A stretch of DNA of 64,000 bases from contig NZ_CP195106.1 of assembly GCF_051175385.1 (NCBI RefSeq), positions 744,001 through 808,000 on the forward strand, written 5' to 3'. Both the position numbers and the translations under genes were made by a program. Below are positions 63,695 through 64,000 of this stretch, piece by piece (the stretch's first letter is position 1; each line of letters starts with the position of its first letter). Origin of the DNA: Tundrisphaera lichenicola. Its GTDB lineage: Bacteria > Planctomycetota > Planctomycetia > Isosphaerales > Isosphaeraceae. The notes under the pieces were generated by a model. It had not been told where the DNA came from and did not search any database. It saw only the letters and a list, made by a program, of their open reading frames with translations.

Positions 63695-64000
63695 GGTAAC
63701 CCCCGGGTAGAGAGCGCCGAGGAAAGCGACATTGAATCTACGGATGAGAGCCGAAATCCCTAGTCCGATGGTATCCAGTGGCGGGGAGGTAGGGGGTCCA
63801 GGGTCGTGTCGCCCAGGGAGATCGCGCTCCTTGGGCTACCACAGATCATGACTTGCGGATCTTCCACAACCGGCTCGTCGTCTCATCACTTCGCCGCGCA
63901 ACTAAGCAGGCCGTGAACCACACGAGCACGCGGGAGCGGGTAGGACTTCTCCGGGGAACCCTTGGGATCAGAGCCGGATATAAATCTTCTGACGCTCGAG
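63695..64000. other. Right-edge 306-bp stretch with no feature seen
   Basis: This lies upstream of the secreted protein gene and runs to the window edge. I saw no gene, repeat or clear promoter in it. Confidence 0.5.

Overview
The window is a GC-rich (strongly GC3-biased) chromosomal segment from a bacterium of the phylum Planctomycetota, most likely the Isosphaeraceae (inference). The phylum call rests on a DUF1501 protein paired with a planctomycete cytochrome/DUF1549/DUF1553 protein, an M56 peptidase carrying an H-X9-DG (DUF1559) tail, a kinase with a DMG motif, a WD40 protein with EF-hand motifs, leucine-rich repeats of the VTDAGL type, and many secreted proteins of unknown role. I saw no tRNA, rRNA, CRISPR array, prophage or insertion sequence.

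Layout. 1-2691: 5' part of a large multi-PAS histidine kinase on the minus strand whose membrane domain resembles the plant ethylene-receptor sensor; it runs off the left edge. 3.4-4.3 kb: fatty-acyl desaturase. 4.4-9.4 kb: divergent unit of a DUF1501/cytochrome operon and a FadR-type GntR regulator, with a perfect palindrome inside the regulator's promoter. 9.5-16.5 kb: c-type cytochrome, WD40 protein, DUF255 thioredoxin-like protein with a DsbD-alpha-like tail, and a Tat-exported Gfo/Idh/MocA oxidoreductase. 16.8-20.9 kb: ABATE/CGNR regulator divergent from an oxidoreductase, a HAD hydrolase and a flavin disulfide reductase. 21-29.5 kb: DUF11 surface protein, MiaA, a DACNV-like protein with a degenerate diadenylate-cyclase-like domain, a GT39 glycosyltransferase, a membrane-anchored phosphatase and an ArgA-like acetyltransferase.

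29.6-39.1 kb: CsrA-like protein, sigma factor with a small upstream partner gene, MutY, ClpX-UvrA, a HEPN/MNT toxin-antitoxin pair and an LRR protein. 39.3-45.2 kb: two aminotransferases, small membrane and secreted proteins, an MFS transporter, and a 36-bp perfect inverted repeat. 45.4-49.6 kb: three copies of a palindromic repeat, then a BlaI/BlaR-type pair and a Uma2 nuclease. 49.7-53.2 kb: an IorA-like enzyme without its ferredoxin domain and a secreted protein. 53.4-64 kb: small beta-barrel-like protein, a large membrane Ser/Thr kinase with its own sigma-70-like promoter, an unknown Cys-cluster protein, a PAS/GAF/REC protein overlapping a metallophosphoesterase, an isochorismatase-like hydrolase and a secreted carboxypeptidase-regulatory-like protein.

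Most genes are single or in 2-3 gene units. Signalling and regulation dominate: two large PAS sensors, a Ser/Thr kinase, a phosphatase, a sigma factor, a CsrA-like protein, GntR, ABATE/CGNR and BlaI. Functional calls are from reading the translated sequence only; no database search was run.
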